This document shows, one piece after another, positions 36,559 through 45,165 of a DNA stretch of 64,000 nucleotides. The stretch's first letter is position 1, and every line of letters starts with the position of its first letter. The notes under the pieces were generated by a model that searched no databases, was not told the origin of the DNA, and saw only the letters and a program-made list of their open reading frames with translations. The position numbers and the translations under genes are program-made. Source of the DNA: Pseudomonas viridiflava (GTDB taxonomy: Bacteria; Pseudomonadota; Gammaproteobacteria; Pseudomonadales; Pseudomonadaceae); the NCBI GenBank assembly GCA_900596015.1, contig UVIF01000023.1:496001-560000 (forward strand). Reading direction: 5' to 3'.

Positions 36559-37311
36559 ATGAAACGCCTGCCCCTCGACGACAGCTTCAAGGTCAATCGC
36601 AACCCCGTCACCCTGCGCGAAATCGTGCTCGACAAGTTGCGCAGTGCCATCATGAACTTCCAGCTCCTGCCGGGCGATCGCCTGGTCGAGCGTGATCTGT
36701 GCGAGCGCCTGGGCGTGAGCCGTACCTCGGTGCGCGAGGCGCTGCGACACCTGGAATCCGAAGGCCTGGTGGAATTCGCCGACGCCAAGGGTCCACGCGT
36801 GGCCATCATCACCCTGGAAGACGCCCGCGACATCTATGAGCTGCGTTGCGTGCTCGAAGGCCTGATCGTTCAGCTGTTCACCCTCAATGCCAAGGCCCGG
36901 GACATTCGCGCACTGGAAAAAGCCTTGGCGGTCAATCGCAAGGCGCTCGAAGAACGTGCATTGTCCGACGTGCTCAGCTCGGTCCAGGGCTTCTACGACG
37001 TGCTGTTCGAAGGTTCGGGCAACCAGGTTGCCGCAACCCAGTTGCGCCAGCTGCAGGCTCGCATCAGCTACCTGCGCGCGACCTCGGTGTCGCAGGAAAA
37101 CCGCCGCGGCGTCAGCAACGACGAAATGGAGCGCATCGTCACCGCGATCAAGAGCGGCGATCCGATGGCGGCGCACCAGGCGTCTGTCGACCACGTCCGT
37201 GCTGCTGCGAAAGTGGCCCTGGAGTCATTGCGTCAGCAGCGCAACGACGACCACAAGGTGCGCGACATCGCAGTGCCCATCGCCCTCAACGAACCGCGCA
37301 TCGGACGCTGA
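36559..37311 (+). CDS. GntR-family regulator, FadR/FCD subfamily
   Basis: A 250-aa regulator. The winged helix covers about residues 18-80 (LREIVLDKLRSAIMN, then ERLGVSRTSVREALRHLESEGLV). The FCD effector domain (about 95-230) contains the metal-type residues of the family (ELRCVLEG..., HQASVDHVRAA). It is the only GntR regulator inside the cluster, and its family recognises short palindromes of the TGGTNNACCA type. I infer it binds the TGGTATACCA sites at 32964, 38212, 45011 and 45116. I see no such site before its own gene. ATG 36559 is preferred to 36511. Confidence 0.88.
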   Translation: MKRLPLDDSFKVNRNPVTLREIVLDKLRSAIMNFQLLPGDRLVERDLCERLGVSRTSVREALRHLESEGLVEFADAKGPRVAIITLEDARDIYELRCVLEGLIVQLFTLNAKARDIRALEKALAVNRKALEERALSDVLSSVQGFYDVLFEGSGNQVAATQLRQLQARISYLRATSVSQENRRGVSNDEMERIVTAIKSGDPMAAHQASVDHVRAAAKVALESLRQQRNDDHKVRDIAVPIALNEPRIGR

Positions 37312-37316
37312 CCGCC

Positions 37317-37880
37317 ATGGCCACTCCACGGTTTTGCCCCCAATGCGGTGCCTGCGGCCTGAGCCTAGGAATCCCCACGGGCGATACCCACGAGCGGACC
37401 TTTTGCTCCGGTTGCGGGCACATCCATTACGTCAATCCGAAGATCATCACCGGCTGCATCGTCGAAACCGATGGCAAGTATTTACTGTGCCAGCGCGCCA
37501 TCCCGCCGCGCCCCGGCACCTGGACGCTGCCAGCAGGCTTCATGGAAAGCGGCGAAACCACCGAGGAAGGTGCCCTGCGCGAGCTGTGGGAAGAAGCCGG
37601 GGTACGCGCCGAAATCCTCTCGCCGTACTCGATCTTCAGCGTCCCGCGGATCAGTGAGGTGTACATCATCTTTCGCGCGATGGCCCTCGAGATCACCGAC
37701 GAATTCGGCCCGGAAACTGCCGCACGGCAGTTCTTCGCGCCGCAGGACATTCCCTGGGACAGCATCTACTACCCCGCCATCCGGCAGATTCTGGAGCGCT
37801 ACATCCAGGAGCGCGCGACCGGTACCTACGGCATCTACATGGGCAACGACGATACCGGCCGCATCCACTTCATGCGCTAG
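37317..37880 (+). CDS. Nudix hydrolase with N-terminal zinc ribbon
   Basis: A 187-aa protein. C7, C10, C30 and C33 form a zinc ribbon. The Nudix box spans about residues 74-96 (GFMESGETTEEGA followed by RELWEEAG). Such enzymes split nucleoside diphosphates linked to another group (NADH, FAD, ADP-ribose). Within a cluster full of flavin enzymes it may clean up or recycle a flavin or nicotinamide cofactor. It starts 5 nt after the GntR gene and its 3' end overlaps the convergent DUF1330 gene by 4 nt. Confidence 0.88.
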   Translation: MATPRFCPQCGACGLSLGIPTGDTHERTFCSGCGHIHYVNPKIITGCIVETDGKYLLCQRAIPPRPGTWTLPAGFMESGETTEEGALRELWEEAGVRAEILSPYSIFSVPRISEVYIIFRAMALEITDEFGPETAARQFFAPQDIPWDSIYYPAIRQILERYIQERATGTYGIYMGNDDTGRIHFMR

Positions 37881-38179
37881 CCGGCGACCGCCTCGCAACC
37901 TTCGACGATGATCACTTCGGCCTTCGCGGCGCCCGCACGCAGGGCGGCCGCTTCCTGATACTCGCTGGATTCATAGCAGGCTTGCGCCTGGGCGTACGAA
38001 TCGAACTCGATCACCACGCTGCGCTGCGGCGTGGCCCTGCCTTCCATGGCTTGCGAACGCCCGCCACGGGCCAGCAGGCGCCCCCCGAACCGGGCGAAAA
38101 CCGCCGGCGCGCGCTGCGTGTAAAGCACGTACTGCGCAGGATCGGTAACGTCTACATGAGCAATCCAATAAGCCTTCAT
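37877..38179 (-). CDS. DUF1330 family protein
   Basis: A 100-aa ferredoxin-like-fold protein of the DUF1330 type (MKAYWIAHVDVTDPAQY...RSVVIEFDSYAQAQACYESSEYQ). The ATG at 38179 follows GAGGTG 4 nt upstream; the GTG at 38185 would sit in that ribosome-binding site. No enzyme activity can be assigned. It is divergent from ribB, with TGGTATACCA site 2 between them, so both are likely in the GntR regulon. Confidence 0.85.
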   Translation of the reverse strand: MKAYWIAHVDVTDPAQYVLYTQRAPAVFARFGGRLLARGGRSQAMEGRATPQRSVVIEFDSYAQAQACYESSEYQEAAALRAGAAKAEVIIVEGCEAVAG

Positions 38180-38211
38180 TTTCACCTCGACAGGGGGTAA
38201 TGTACGTATTA

Positions 38212-38221
38212 TGGTATACCA
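38212..38221. promoter_or_regulatory. TGGTATACCA palindrome, candidate GntR operator (site 2)
   Basis: A perfect palindrome between the divergent DUF1330 (start 38179) and ribB (start 38267) genes. Read on the minus strand it is TGGTATACCATAATACGTA, matching the extended form of site 1 over 16 nt. Confidence 0.65.
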
Positions 38222-38266
38222 CGATTCAGGCGGTTATCCCAGTCAGTCATCCCAGAGAGTGCAGGC

Positions 38267-39415
38267 ATGGCGTTCAACAGCATCGAAGAAATCATCGAGG
38301 ACTTTCGTCAAGGCAAGATGGTCTTGCTGGTGGACGACGAAGACCGCGAAAACGAAGGTGACCTGCTGCTTGCCGCCGACTGCTGCACCGCCGAGGCCAT
38401 TAGTTTCATGGCCCGCGAAGCACGCGGATTGATCTGCCTCACCCTCACCGAGGAACGCTGCCAACGGCTGGGGCTGGAGCAGATGGTACCCAGCAACGGC
38501 AGCGGTTTCGGCACGGCATTCACCGTGTCCATCGAAGCCGCCAGCGGAGTCACCACCGGTATCTCCGCCGCTGATCGGGCTCGCACCGTTGCCGCCGCAG
38601 TGGCGCCTCAGGCCGTTGCCGCCGACCTGGTGCAACCGGGCCACATCTTTCCCCTGCGCGCTCGCGAAGGCGGCGTGCTGACTCGCGCCGGACATACCGA
38701 AGCCGGCTGCGACCTGGCGCGGCTGGCCGGCTTCACCCCTGCCGCGGTGATCGTCGAAGTGATGAAAGACGACGGCACCATGGCGCGCCGTCCGGACCTC
38801 GAACTGTTCGCTGCCCGTCACGCAATCAAGATCGGCAGCATCGCCGACCTCATCCACTACCGATTGAGCACCGAGCACACGGTGACGCGCATGGGCGAGC
38901 GCGAGTTGCCCACGGTGCATGGCACGTTCCGCCTGGTCAGTTACGAAGACCGCATTCAGGGTGGCGTGCACATGGCCATGGTCATGGGCGACATCCGCCG
39001 TGAAGATCCGACTCTGGTGCGGGTCCATGTCATCGACCCGCTGCGCGACCTGGTCGGCGCCGAGTACACCGGTCCCGCCAACTGGACGCTGTGGGCGGCG
39101 CTGCAGAAGGTCGCCGAGCACGGTGCGGGCGTGGTGGTGGTGCTGGCCAACCACGAGTCTTCCCAGGCCCTGCTCGAGCGCGTACCGCACCTGACCCAGC
39201 CCGTTCGCCCCTATTCGCGTACGCAGACACGCATCTATTCGGAAGTCGGTACCGGCGCGCAGATCCTCCAGGATCTGGGCGTCGGCAAACTGCGTCACCT
39301 GGGCCCGCCGCTCAAGTACGCAGGTCTCACGGGCTACGACCTCGAAGTGGTCGAAAGCATAGCATTCCAGGCACCCGGACCGGATGCATCCGCCATGGAC
39401 GGCAACGGCATCTGA
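38267..39415 (+). CDS. ribB: 3,4-dihydroxy-2-butanone-4-phosphate synthase (RibB) with degenerate GTP cyclohydrolase II domain
   Basis: A 382-aa riboflavin-pathway enzyme making the four-carbon unit from ribulose 5-phosphate. The RibB domain (1-200) has VDDEDRENEGDL and PGHIFPLRAREGG...RAGHTEAGCDLARLAG, the active-site segments. The RibA-like domain lacks the zinc Cys triad of GTP cyclohydrolase II: where CxxxDxxxSxRCDC is expected it reads HVIDPLRDLVGAEY. So it should be RibB only. Its 87-nt upstream gap contains an operator-like palindrome and no room for an FMN riboswitch, which points to a pathway-specific copy that feeds the flavin enzymes of the cluster. Confidence 0.9.
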   Translation: MAFNSIEEIIEDFRQGKMVLLVDDEDRENEGDLLLAADCCTAEAISFMAREARGLICLTLTEERCQRLGLEQMVPSNGSGFGTAFTVSIEAASGVTTGISAADRARTVAAAVAPQAVAADLVQPGHIFPLRAREGGVLTRAGHTEAGCDLARLAGFTPAAVIVEVMKDDGTMARRPDLELFAARHAIKIGSIADLIHYRLSTEHTVTRMGERELPTVHGTFRLVSYEDRIQGGVHMAMVMGDIRREDPTLVRVHVIDPLRDLVGAEYTGPANWTLWAALQKVAEHGAGVVVVLANHESSQALLERVPHLTQPVRPYSRTQTRIYSEVGTGAQILQDLGVGKLRHLGPPLKYAGLTGYDLEVVESIAFQAPGPDASAMDGNGI

Positions 39416-39510
39416 AGCAAACGATCGTCCAGGTCGCCACGACCTGACTGCTCCCGATACGCGGGTGTGGAAACAGCCCGCTCAAACAATGACAAATGAG
39501 GGCGTACAAG

Positions 39511-40536
39511 ATGGTATTCAAAAAACGTGCGATAGCGGCGTTGGCAGCAGCGACCCTGGCATTCACGGCAGGCACTGCCATGGCAGCCGAGACGCTGAGC
39601 TTCGTCAGCTGGGGCGGCACCACCCAGGACGCGCAGAAGTCGTCGTGGGCCGATCCGTTCAGCAAGAGCAGCGGCACCGCGGTGGTCATGGATGGACCCA
39701 CCGACTACGGCAAGCTCAAGGCCATGGTCGAGAGCGGCAACGTGCAGTGGGACGTGGTCGACGTGGAAGCCGATTTCGCCCTGCGGGCGGCCAGCGAAGG
39801 CCTGCTCGAACCCATGGACTTCAAGGTCATCGACCGCACCAAACTGGACCCGCGCTTCGTCTCCGACTACGGCGTGGGCTCGTTCTACTTCTCCTTCGTG
39901 CTGGGCTTCAACGAAGGCAAGGTTGGCGCCGGCAAACCCCAGGACTGGACCGCGCTGTTCGACACCAAGGCCTATCCCGGCAAACGCGCGCTGTACAAGT
40001 GGCCCAGCCCAGGCGTACTGGAGATCGCCCTGCTGGCCGACGGCGTAGCCGCCGACAAACTCTATCCACTGGACCTGGACCGCGCTTTCAAGAAGCTCGA
40101 TTCGATCAAGAAGGACATTGTCTGGTGGGGCGGCGGCGCCCAGTCCCAGCAACTGCTGGCCTCGGGCGAAGTGACCATGGGCCAGTTCTGGAACGGTCGG
40201 GTCTACGCCCTGCAACAGGACGGTGCTCCGGTGGGCGTGAGCTGGAAGCAGAACCTGGCGATGGCCGACTTCCTCGTCGTGCCCAAGGGCTCGAAAAACA
40301 AGGAGGCAGCCATGCGCTTCGTGGCCAACGCCACTGGTGCCAAGGGCCAGGCCGACTTTTCCAATCTGACGGCCTACGCCCCGGTCAACACTGAAAGTGT
40401 GCAGCGCCTGGACTCGGTTCTGGCGCCCAACCTGTCGACTGCGCACGTTGACGACCAGATCACTCTGGACTTCGCCTACTGGGCCAAGAATGGCCCCTCT
40501 ATCGCGACACGGTGGAACGAATGGCTGGTCAAGTGA
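39511..40536 (+). CDS. ABC transporter substrate-binding protein (PotD/PotF-like)
   Basis: A 341-aa periplasmic binding protein of the polyamine-type family. A Sec signal peptide covers about residues 1-26 (KKRAIAALAAATLAFTAGTAMAA), then ETLSFVSWGGTTQDAQK. The ATG at 39511 has GAGGG 9 nt upstream; 39496 is an alternative. It is followed by two permeases and an ATPase, the full importer. The ligand is unknown; by context it is the substrate of the flavin monooxygenase route. Confidence 0.88.
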   Translation: MVFKKRAIAALAAATLAFTAGTAMAAETLSFVSWGGTTQDAQKSSWADPFSKSSGTAVVMDGPTDYGKLKAMVESGNVQWDVVDVEADFALRAASEGLLEPMDFKVIDRTKLDPRFVSDYGVGSFYFSFVLGFNEGKVGAGKPQDWTALFDTKAYPGKRALYKWPSPGVLEIALLADGVAADKLYPLDLDRAFKKLDSIKKDIVWWGGGAQSQQLLASGEVTMGQFWNGRVYALQQDGAPVGVSWKQNLAMADFLVVPKGSKNKEAAMRFVANATGAKGQADFSNLTAYAPVNTESVQRLDSVLAPNLSTAHVDDQITLDFAYWAKNGPSIATRWNEWLVK

Positions 40537-41459
40537 AGCTGTCCTCGCCCTCCGCCCTCGGCAGCACCGGGGGCGCCGCCGGCGGCCCTGGTGCGCTGCG
40601 CGCCGCCCAGCCGCGCCCAAGCCTGATCCAGCGCTGGCGTGGGTCGAGCAACCTGATCCCGGCGCTGGTGTTCCTTGGCCTGTTCTTCTTCGCCCCGCTC
40701 ATTGGCCTGCTGCTGCGCGGCGTGCTGGAGCCGACACCGGGGCTGGACAACTACCGCGAACTGTTCGCCAACTCGGCGTATGCGCGGGTGTTGTTCAACA
40801 CCTTTTCGGTGGCCGGGCTGGTGACCCTGTTCAGCGTATTGCTGGGCTTTCCACTGGCTTGGGTGATCACCCTGGTGCCGCGGGGCTGGGGCCGCTGGAT
40901 CTTCAGCATCGTACTGCTGTCGATGTGGACCAGCCTGCTGGCGCGCACCTACTCCTGGCTGGTGCTGCTGCAGGCGTCGGGGGTGGTCAACAAGCTGCTC
41001 ATGGCCCTGGGCATTATCGACCAGCCATTGGAGATGGTGCACAACCTGACCGGGGTGGTGATCGGCATGAGCTACATCATGATTCCGTTCATCGTTCTGC
41101 CGCTGCAGGCCACCATGCAGGCCATCGACCCGATGGTGCTGCAGGCCGGTGCCATCTGCGGCGCCAGTCCGTGGACCAACTTCTTCCGGGTGTTCCTGCC
41201 GCTGTGCCGCTCGGGACTGTTCTCCGGTGCCCTGATGGTGTTCGTGATGTCGCTGGGCTATTACGTCACTCCGGCGCTGTTGGGTGGCGCGCAGAACATG
41301 ATGCTGCCCGAGTTCATCGTGCAACAGGTGCAATCCTTCCTCAACTGGGGTCTGGCGAGCGCTGCTGCCGCACTGTTGGTGCTGATCACCCTGGTGCTGT
41401 TCTATTTCTATCTGAAGCTGCAACCGGAATCCCCGGTCGGCTCCAGCAATTCGAGGTAA
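40521..41459 (+). CDS. ABC transporter permease (PotB/PotH-like)
   Basis: A 312-aa inner-membrane permease with six main predicted helices and the EAA-type loop (AICGASPWTNFFRVFLPL). The N-terminal 40 residues are cytoplasmic, rich in Gly, Ala and Ser. The start may be ATG 40521 (GGTGGA upstream) or GTG 40533, which overlaps the previous stop by 4 nt; I use 40521. It forms the channel with the next permease. Confidence 0.87.
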   Translation: MAGQVKLSSPSALGSTGGAAGGPGALRAAQPRPSLIQRWRGSSNLIPALVFLGLFFFAPLIGLLLRGVLEPTPGLDNYRELFANSAYARVLFNTFSVAGLVTLFSVLLGFPLAWVITLVPRGWGRWIFSIVLLSMWTSLLARTYSWLVLLQASGVVNKLLMALGIIDQPLEMVHNLTGVVIGMSYIMIPFIVLPLQATMQAIDPMVLQAGAICGASPWTNFFRVFLPLCRSGLFSGALMVFVMSLGYYVTPALLGGAQNMMLPEFIVQQVQSFLNWGLASAAAALLVLITLVLFYFYLKLQPESPVGSSNSR

Positions 41460-41465
41460 GTCATC

Positions 41466-42275
41466 ATGCTTCTTACCCCCAATGCCATGAGTCGACGCCT
41501 GCGCGTGGGCCTGTACCTCACCACGGGGTCGATCGGCCTGTTCCTGCTGTTGCCGATCGTCTTCATCGTGCTGCTGTCGTTCGGCTCGTCCCAGTGGCTG
41601 GTGTTTCCGCCACCGGGCTGGACCACCAAGTGGTACCTGCAGTTCTTCGCCAACCCAGAGTGGATGGCGGCGGCCTGGTCGAGCTTGAAAGTCGCTGCGC
41701 TGACCACCGTGTTCGCGGTACTGCTGGGCCTGCCGACGGCCTTCGCGCTGGTGCGCGGCAAGTTTCCGGGCCGCGAGTTGCTGTATGCCTTGTTCACCCT
41801 GCCGATGATCGTACCGGTGGTGATCATCGCGGTGGCCGTGTATGCGCTGTTCCTCAAGCTGGGCTACACCGGCACGGTGTTCTCGTTCGTGGTCAGCCAT
41901 GTGATCGTCGCCCTGCCCTTCACCATCATTTCGATCATCAACTCGCTGAAGCTGTTCGACCAGTCCATCGAGGACGCTGCGGTGATCTGTGGTGCGTCGC
42001 GCCTGCAGGCAATCTTCAAGGTGACGTTCCCGGCCATTCGTCCGGGCATGGTCGCCGGCGGCCTGTTCGCGTTCCTGGTTTCGTGGGATGAAGTGGTCCT
42101 CAGCGTGATGATGGCCAGCCCCACCCTGCAGACCCTTCCCGTGAAAATGTGGACCACCCTGCGCCAGGACCTGACGCCGGTGATCGCCGTCGCCTCGACG
42201 CTGCTGATCGCCCTGTCGGTGCTGGTCATGGTGGCTGCCGAAATCATTCGTCGCCGTAACCCCGTCAACGCCTAG
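41466..42275 (+). CDS. ABC transporter permease (PotC/PotI-like)
   Basis: A 269-aa inner-membrane permease with six predicted helices. The ATPase-contact loop is VICGASRLQAIFKVTFPAIRPG in pieces. AGGTAAG stands 6 nt before the ATG. It is the second membrane half of the importer, 6 nt after the first permease and 9 nt before the ATPase gene. Confidence 0.88.
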   Translation: MLLTPNAMSRRLRVGLYLTTGSIGLFLLLPIVFIVLLSFGSSQWLVFPPPGWTTKWYLQFFANPEWMAAAWSSLKVAALTTVFAVLLGLPTAFALVRGKFPGRELLYALFTLPMIVPVVIIAVAVYALFLKLGYTGTVFSFVVSHVIVALPFTIISIINSLKLFDQSIEDAAVICGASRLQAIFKVTFPAIRPGMVAGGLFAFLVSWDEVVLSVMMASPTLQTLPVKMWTTLRQDLTPVIAVASTLLIALSVLVMVAAEIIRRRNPVNA

Positions 42276-42284
42276 GAGCTGGAC

Positions 42285-43439
42285 ATGAGTGCTGTGATCA
42301 AACAACAGGCCGTGCAGGCCGGCGACACCCTGGTCAGCCTCCGCGGCCTGAACCGTCATTACGGCGATTTCGCTGCGGTCGACAATATCGACCTGGACAT
42401 CAAGAACGGCGAGTTCCTGACCTTCCTCGGTTCCAGTGGCTCGGGCAAGAGCACCACCCTGTCGATGCTGGCAGGCTTCGAGACACCCAGTTCCGGCGAG
42501 ATCCTGGTCAGCGGCCAGTCGCTGGTCAACGTGCCGCCGCACAAGCGCGGTATCGGCATGGTGTTCCAGCGCTATTCGCTGTTTCCGCACCTGTCGGTGC
42601 GCGACAACATTGCCTTCCCCCTGGACATCCGCAAACTGGGCCGCGCCGAGCGTGATCGCAAGGTCGATGCAATGCTCAAGCTGGTGCAGCTCGAGGCCTT
42701 TGCACACCGTCGCCCTTCGCAGCTGTCCGGTGGCCAGCAGCAGCGCGTTGCCATCGCTCGCGCGCTGGTCTACGAGCCGCGCATTCTCCTCATGGACGAG
42801 CCGCTGGGCGCGCTGGACAAGAAGCTGCGCGAAGACCTGCAGGATGAGCTGCGCCAGCTGCACCGGCGCCTGGGCATCACCATCGTCTACGTGACCCACG
42901 ACCAGGAGGAGGCCATGCGCCTGTCGCAGCGCATCGCCATTTTCAGCCACGGCAAGATCGTCGGGCTGGGTAGCGGCTACGACCTCTACCAGAACCCGCC
43001 CAATGCCTTCGTGGCCTCGTTTCTGGGCAACTCCAACTTCCTCAAGCTGACCACCACCAGCAATGGTACCGGCAGCTTCGAAGGCGCCAGCCTGGGCATG
43101 CGCCTGACACCCGGCGCCAATGCCGGCCAGCAGGTCCTGCTGATGGTACGTCCCGAGAAAGCCCAGGCATTGAGCGCCGCGCAAGCTGCAGAGCAACCGC
43201 TGCTGCCGGGCTGGAACCAGATAGCCGCTACGGTCACCGAGACGCTGTTTCTCGGCGAGAGCCAGACCTGCAGCGTCGTGACCCAGGGTGGCACGCCGAT
43301 GACGGTCAAGGCTTTGTCGGCGGCGGGCATGCCCTTGCAGGCCGGTGAGCGGGTCCAGGTGCGCTGGGCGGCGGCGGATGCCTGCGTGTACACCCAGTGG
43401 GAAGACGCTGACCTCAACAAGGCCGCTGGCGCGCACTGA
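42285..43439 (+). CDS. ABC transporter ATP-binding protein (PotA/PotG-like)
   Basis: A 384-aa ATPase: Walker A GSSGSGKST, Q-loop in VFQRYSLFPHL, signature LSGGQQQR, Walker B ILLMDEPLGALD and switch VTHDQEEA. A C-terminal TOBE domain (about 290-375) is present. It drives the importer encoded by the three genes before it. A strong terminator follows at 43471. Confidence 0.93.
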   Translation: MSAVIKQQAVQAGDTLVSLRGLNRHYGDFAAVDNIDLDIKNGEFLTFLGSSGSGKSTTLSMLAGFETPSSGEILVSGQSLVNVPPHKRGIGMVFQRYSLFPHLSVRDNIAFPLDIRKLGRAERDRKVDAMLKLVQLEAFAHRRPSQLSGGQQQRVAIARALVYEPRILLMDEPLGALDKKLREDLQDELRQLHRRLGITIVYVTHDQEEAMRLSQRIAIFSHGKIVGLGSGYDLYQNPPNAFVASFLGNSNFLKLTTTSNGTGSFEGASLGMRLTPGANAGQQVLLMVRPEKAQALSAAQAAEQPLLPGWNQIAATVTETLFLGESQTCSVVTQGGTPMTVKALSAAGMPLQAGERVQVRWAAADACVYTQWEDADLNKAAGAH

Positions 43440-43470
43440 GCCTGCAACGCGCCTTCTACCCCGCAACGCA

Positions 43471-43498
43471 AAAGGCCCCGAGTGATCGGGGCCTTTTT
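43471..43498. terminator. Rho-independent terminator
   Basis: AAGGCCCCG (43472-43480), a 6-nt loop, and CGGGGCCTT (43487-43495) followed by TTT. It lies between the end of the ABC ATPase gene and the convergent NCS1 permease gene; with AAA on the other side it can serve both. Confidence 0.88.
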
Positions 43499-43524
43499 GC
43501 AGGTGCTGTTTCTGTCCGTTCGAA

Positions 43525-44928
43525 CTACTTGGCGTACCCGGCGCGAACACGCTCTGCGCGCTGTTGCTTGCGCGTGGCCAGGCAGTAGAACAGTGGGCAG
43601 GTGACCACGATGCCGACCAGCCAGGAGAGGTCGGCACCTTCGACCAGGTGGGCATAGGGGCCGACATACAAGGCCGTGTTGGCGAACGGCAACTGCACGG
43701 CAATGCCACAGGCGTAGGCGATGATCGCGTGCCAGTTGAAGCGGCCGTACTGCCCGCCGTCGGCTGCGAAGATCGACTCGATGTCGTAGTTGCCGTATTT
43801 GATCAGGTAGAAGTCGATCAGGTTGATGGACGCCCAGGGCACCAACACCAGCAGCAGTGCCAGGATCAAGCCGATGAAGTCCTGGATGAAATCACCCGAG
43901 GCGCCCACCGCCACCAGACAGCAGCCACTCAACACCAGCGCCGACAGCACGATGCGTACTTTCACGCTGGGCGTCCAGTGGGCCACGAAGGTCTGCACGG
44001 CGGTGACGATGGCCAGTACCGCACCGTACAGGTTCAGTGCGTTGTGGCTGATAATGTTGAGCAGGAACAACAGCATCAACAGCGGGCCCAGCGCCCCGGT
44101 GGCCTGCGCCACGGCAGTCATCGCTTCGGTGCCAGGCGGCGTTGCGAGCACCACCACCGCGCCGAAACTGAACGACAGGATGGTCCCCAGCGTGGCACCG
44201 GCATAGGTGGCCCAGAATGGTTTGGCGATGCCGATATCGGTCGGCAGATAGCGCGAGTAATCCGATACGTAGGGCGAGAAGCTGACCTGCCAGATCACCC
44301 CCAGCGACACCGTGGCGATGAACCCCGCCAGGGTGAAACCACCGCGGGTAAGGAAGTCGACTGGCAAGGGCTGGCTGAACACGAAAGCGAATCCGGCGAG
44401 CAGTGCGCCGCCCATTACCCAGGTACCGATCTTGTTCAAGGTGTGGATGAACCGGTAGCCCAGCACGCCAATGGCGGTGGCGGCCAAGGCGCCGATCACG
44501 CTGCCCACGGGCAACGAGATCGGCTCGACCATCGCGTGGATCGACTTGCCGGCCAGCACGATGTTGGAAATGAAGAAACCGACATAGATCAAGGCTGCGA
44601 AAAACACGATCAGCAACGCGCCGAAGCGGCCGAACTGTCCGCGGCTCTGGACCATCTGCGGAATGCCTAGCCGCGGCCCCTGGGCCGAGGACAAGGCGAT
44701 GACCAGCCCACCCAGGCAGTGCCCGAGCACGATGGCCATGAGCCCCCAGGCGAGGTTGAGGTTGAACACCTGTACCACCATGGCGCCGGTCACGATCGGC
44801 AGCGGCGCGATGTTGGTACTGAACCACAACGTGAACAGGTCCCGCGCCCGCCCATGGCGCTCGGTGGCGGGGACCTGCTCGACGGTGTAGCTCTCGATCA
44901 ATGGGTCTTGCGATGAACGCTCGGACAT
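43525..44928 (-). CDS. NCS1-family permease (purine/cytosine permease-like)
   Basis: A 467-aa inner-membrane transporter with 12 predicted helices. The NCS1 pattern is clear: RDLFTLWFSTNIAPLPIVTGA, GPRLGIPQMVQSRGQFG, and VSDYSRYLP. The family carries nucleobases, hydantoins, allantoin and some pyridine vitamins, suggesting that the cluster's substrate is a small N-heterocycle. It is divergent from the flavin reductase gene at 45166, with two TGGTATACCA-type sites in the gap. Confidence 0.88.
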   Translation of the reverse strand: MSERSSQDPLIESYTVEQVPATERHGRARDLFTLWFSTNIAPLPIVTGAMVVQVFNLNLAWGLMAIVLGHCLGGLVIALSSAQGPRLGIPQMVQSRGQFGRFGALLIVFFAALIYVGFFISNIVLAGKSIHAMVEPISLPVGSVIGALAATAIGVLGYRFIHTLNKIGTWVMGGALLAGFAFVFSQPLPVDFLTRGGFTLAGFIATVSLGVIWQVSFSPYVSDYSRYLPTDIGIAKPFWATYAGATLGTILSFSFGAVVVLATPPGTEAMTAVAQATGALGPLLMLLFLLNIISHNALNLYGAVLAIVTAVQTFVAHWTPSVKVRIVLSALVLSGCCLVAVGASGDFIQDFIGLILALLLVLVPWASINLIDFYLIKYGNYDIESIFAADGGQYGRFNWHAIIAYACGIAVQLPFANTALYVGPYAHLVEGADLSWLVGIVVTCPLFYCLATRKQQRAERVRAGYAK

Positions 44929-45010
44929 AGTCTTTCACTCGAGTCTGTTGTTGTTCTTGTAGGAATCCGGATCAATGTAACAACCCGCTTCTGATAGACA
45001 GACCATATTA

Positions 45011-45020
45011 CGGTATACCA
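45011..45020. promoter_or_regulatory. CGGTATACCA, candidate GntR operator (site 3)
   Basis: A one-base variant of the palindrome, 83 nt upstream of the NCS1 permease start. On the minus strand it reads TTCTTGGTATACCGTAATA, which matches the extended form of site 1 (TTCTTGGTATACCATAATA) at all but one base. Confidence 0.6.
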
Positions 45021-45115
45021 AGAAAAGGCAAGTGGATCGCTCAGTCCCGCCATCCCCAAGCCGTTGCCAGTTGTGTATCTCGCGGCTGAAATTCAGGGTT
45101 GCACAAACATTTCTT

Positions 45116-45125
45116 TGGTATACCA
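45116..45125. promoter_or_regulatory. TGGTATACCA palindrome, candidate GntR operator (site 4)
   Basis: A perfect palindrome in TTCTTTGGTATACCATCAGA, 41 nt upstream of the flavin reductase copy 2 start. The spacing to the start resembles that of site 1 (38 nt). Confidence 0.65.
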
Positions 45126-45165
45126 TCAGACCAACAAATATTCGAATAAACGAGAGGTGCCTTTG

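Noticed and set aside
38180..38266. FMN riboswitch before ribB
   Set aside because: The gap is too short for the fold and no conserved RFN segments are seen.
40476..43709. 1077-aa open frame on the minus strand
   Set aside because: It lies antisense to the four ABC transporter genes and is a product of high GC content; its residues are His/Gln/Arg-rich without any domain.
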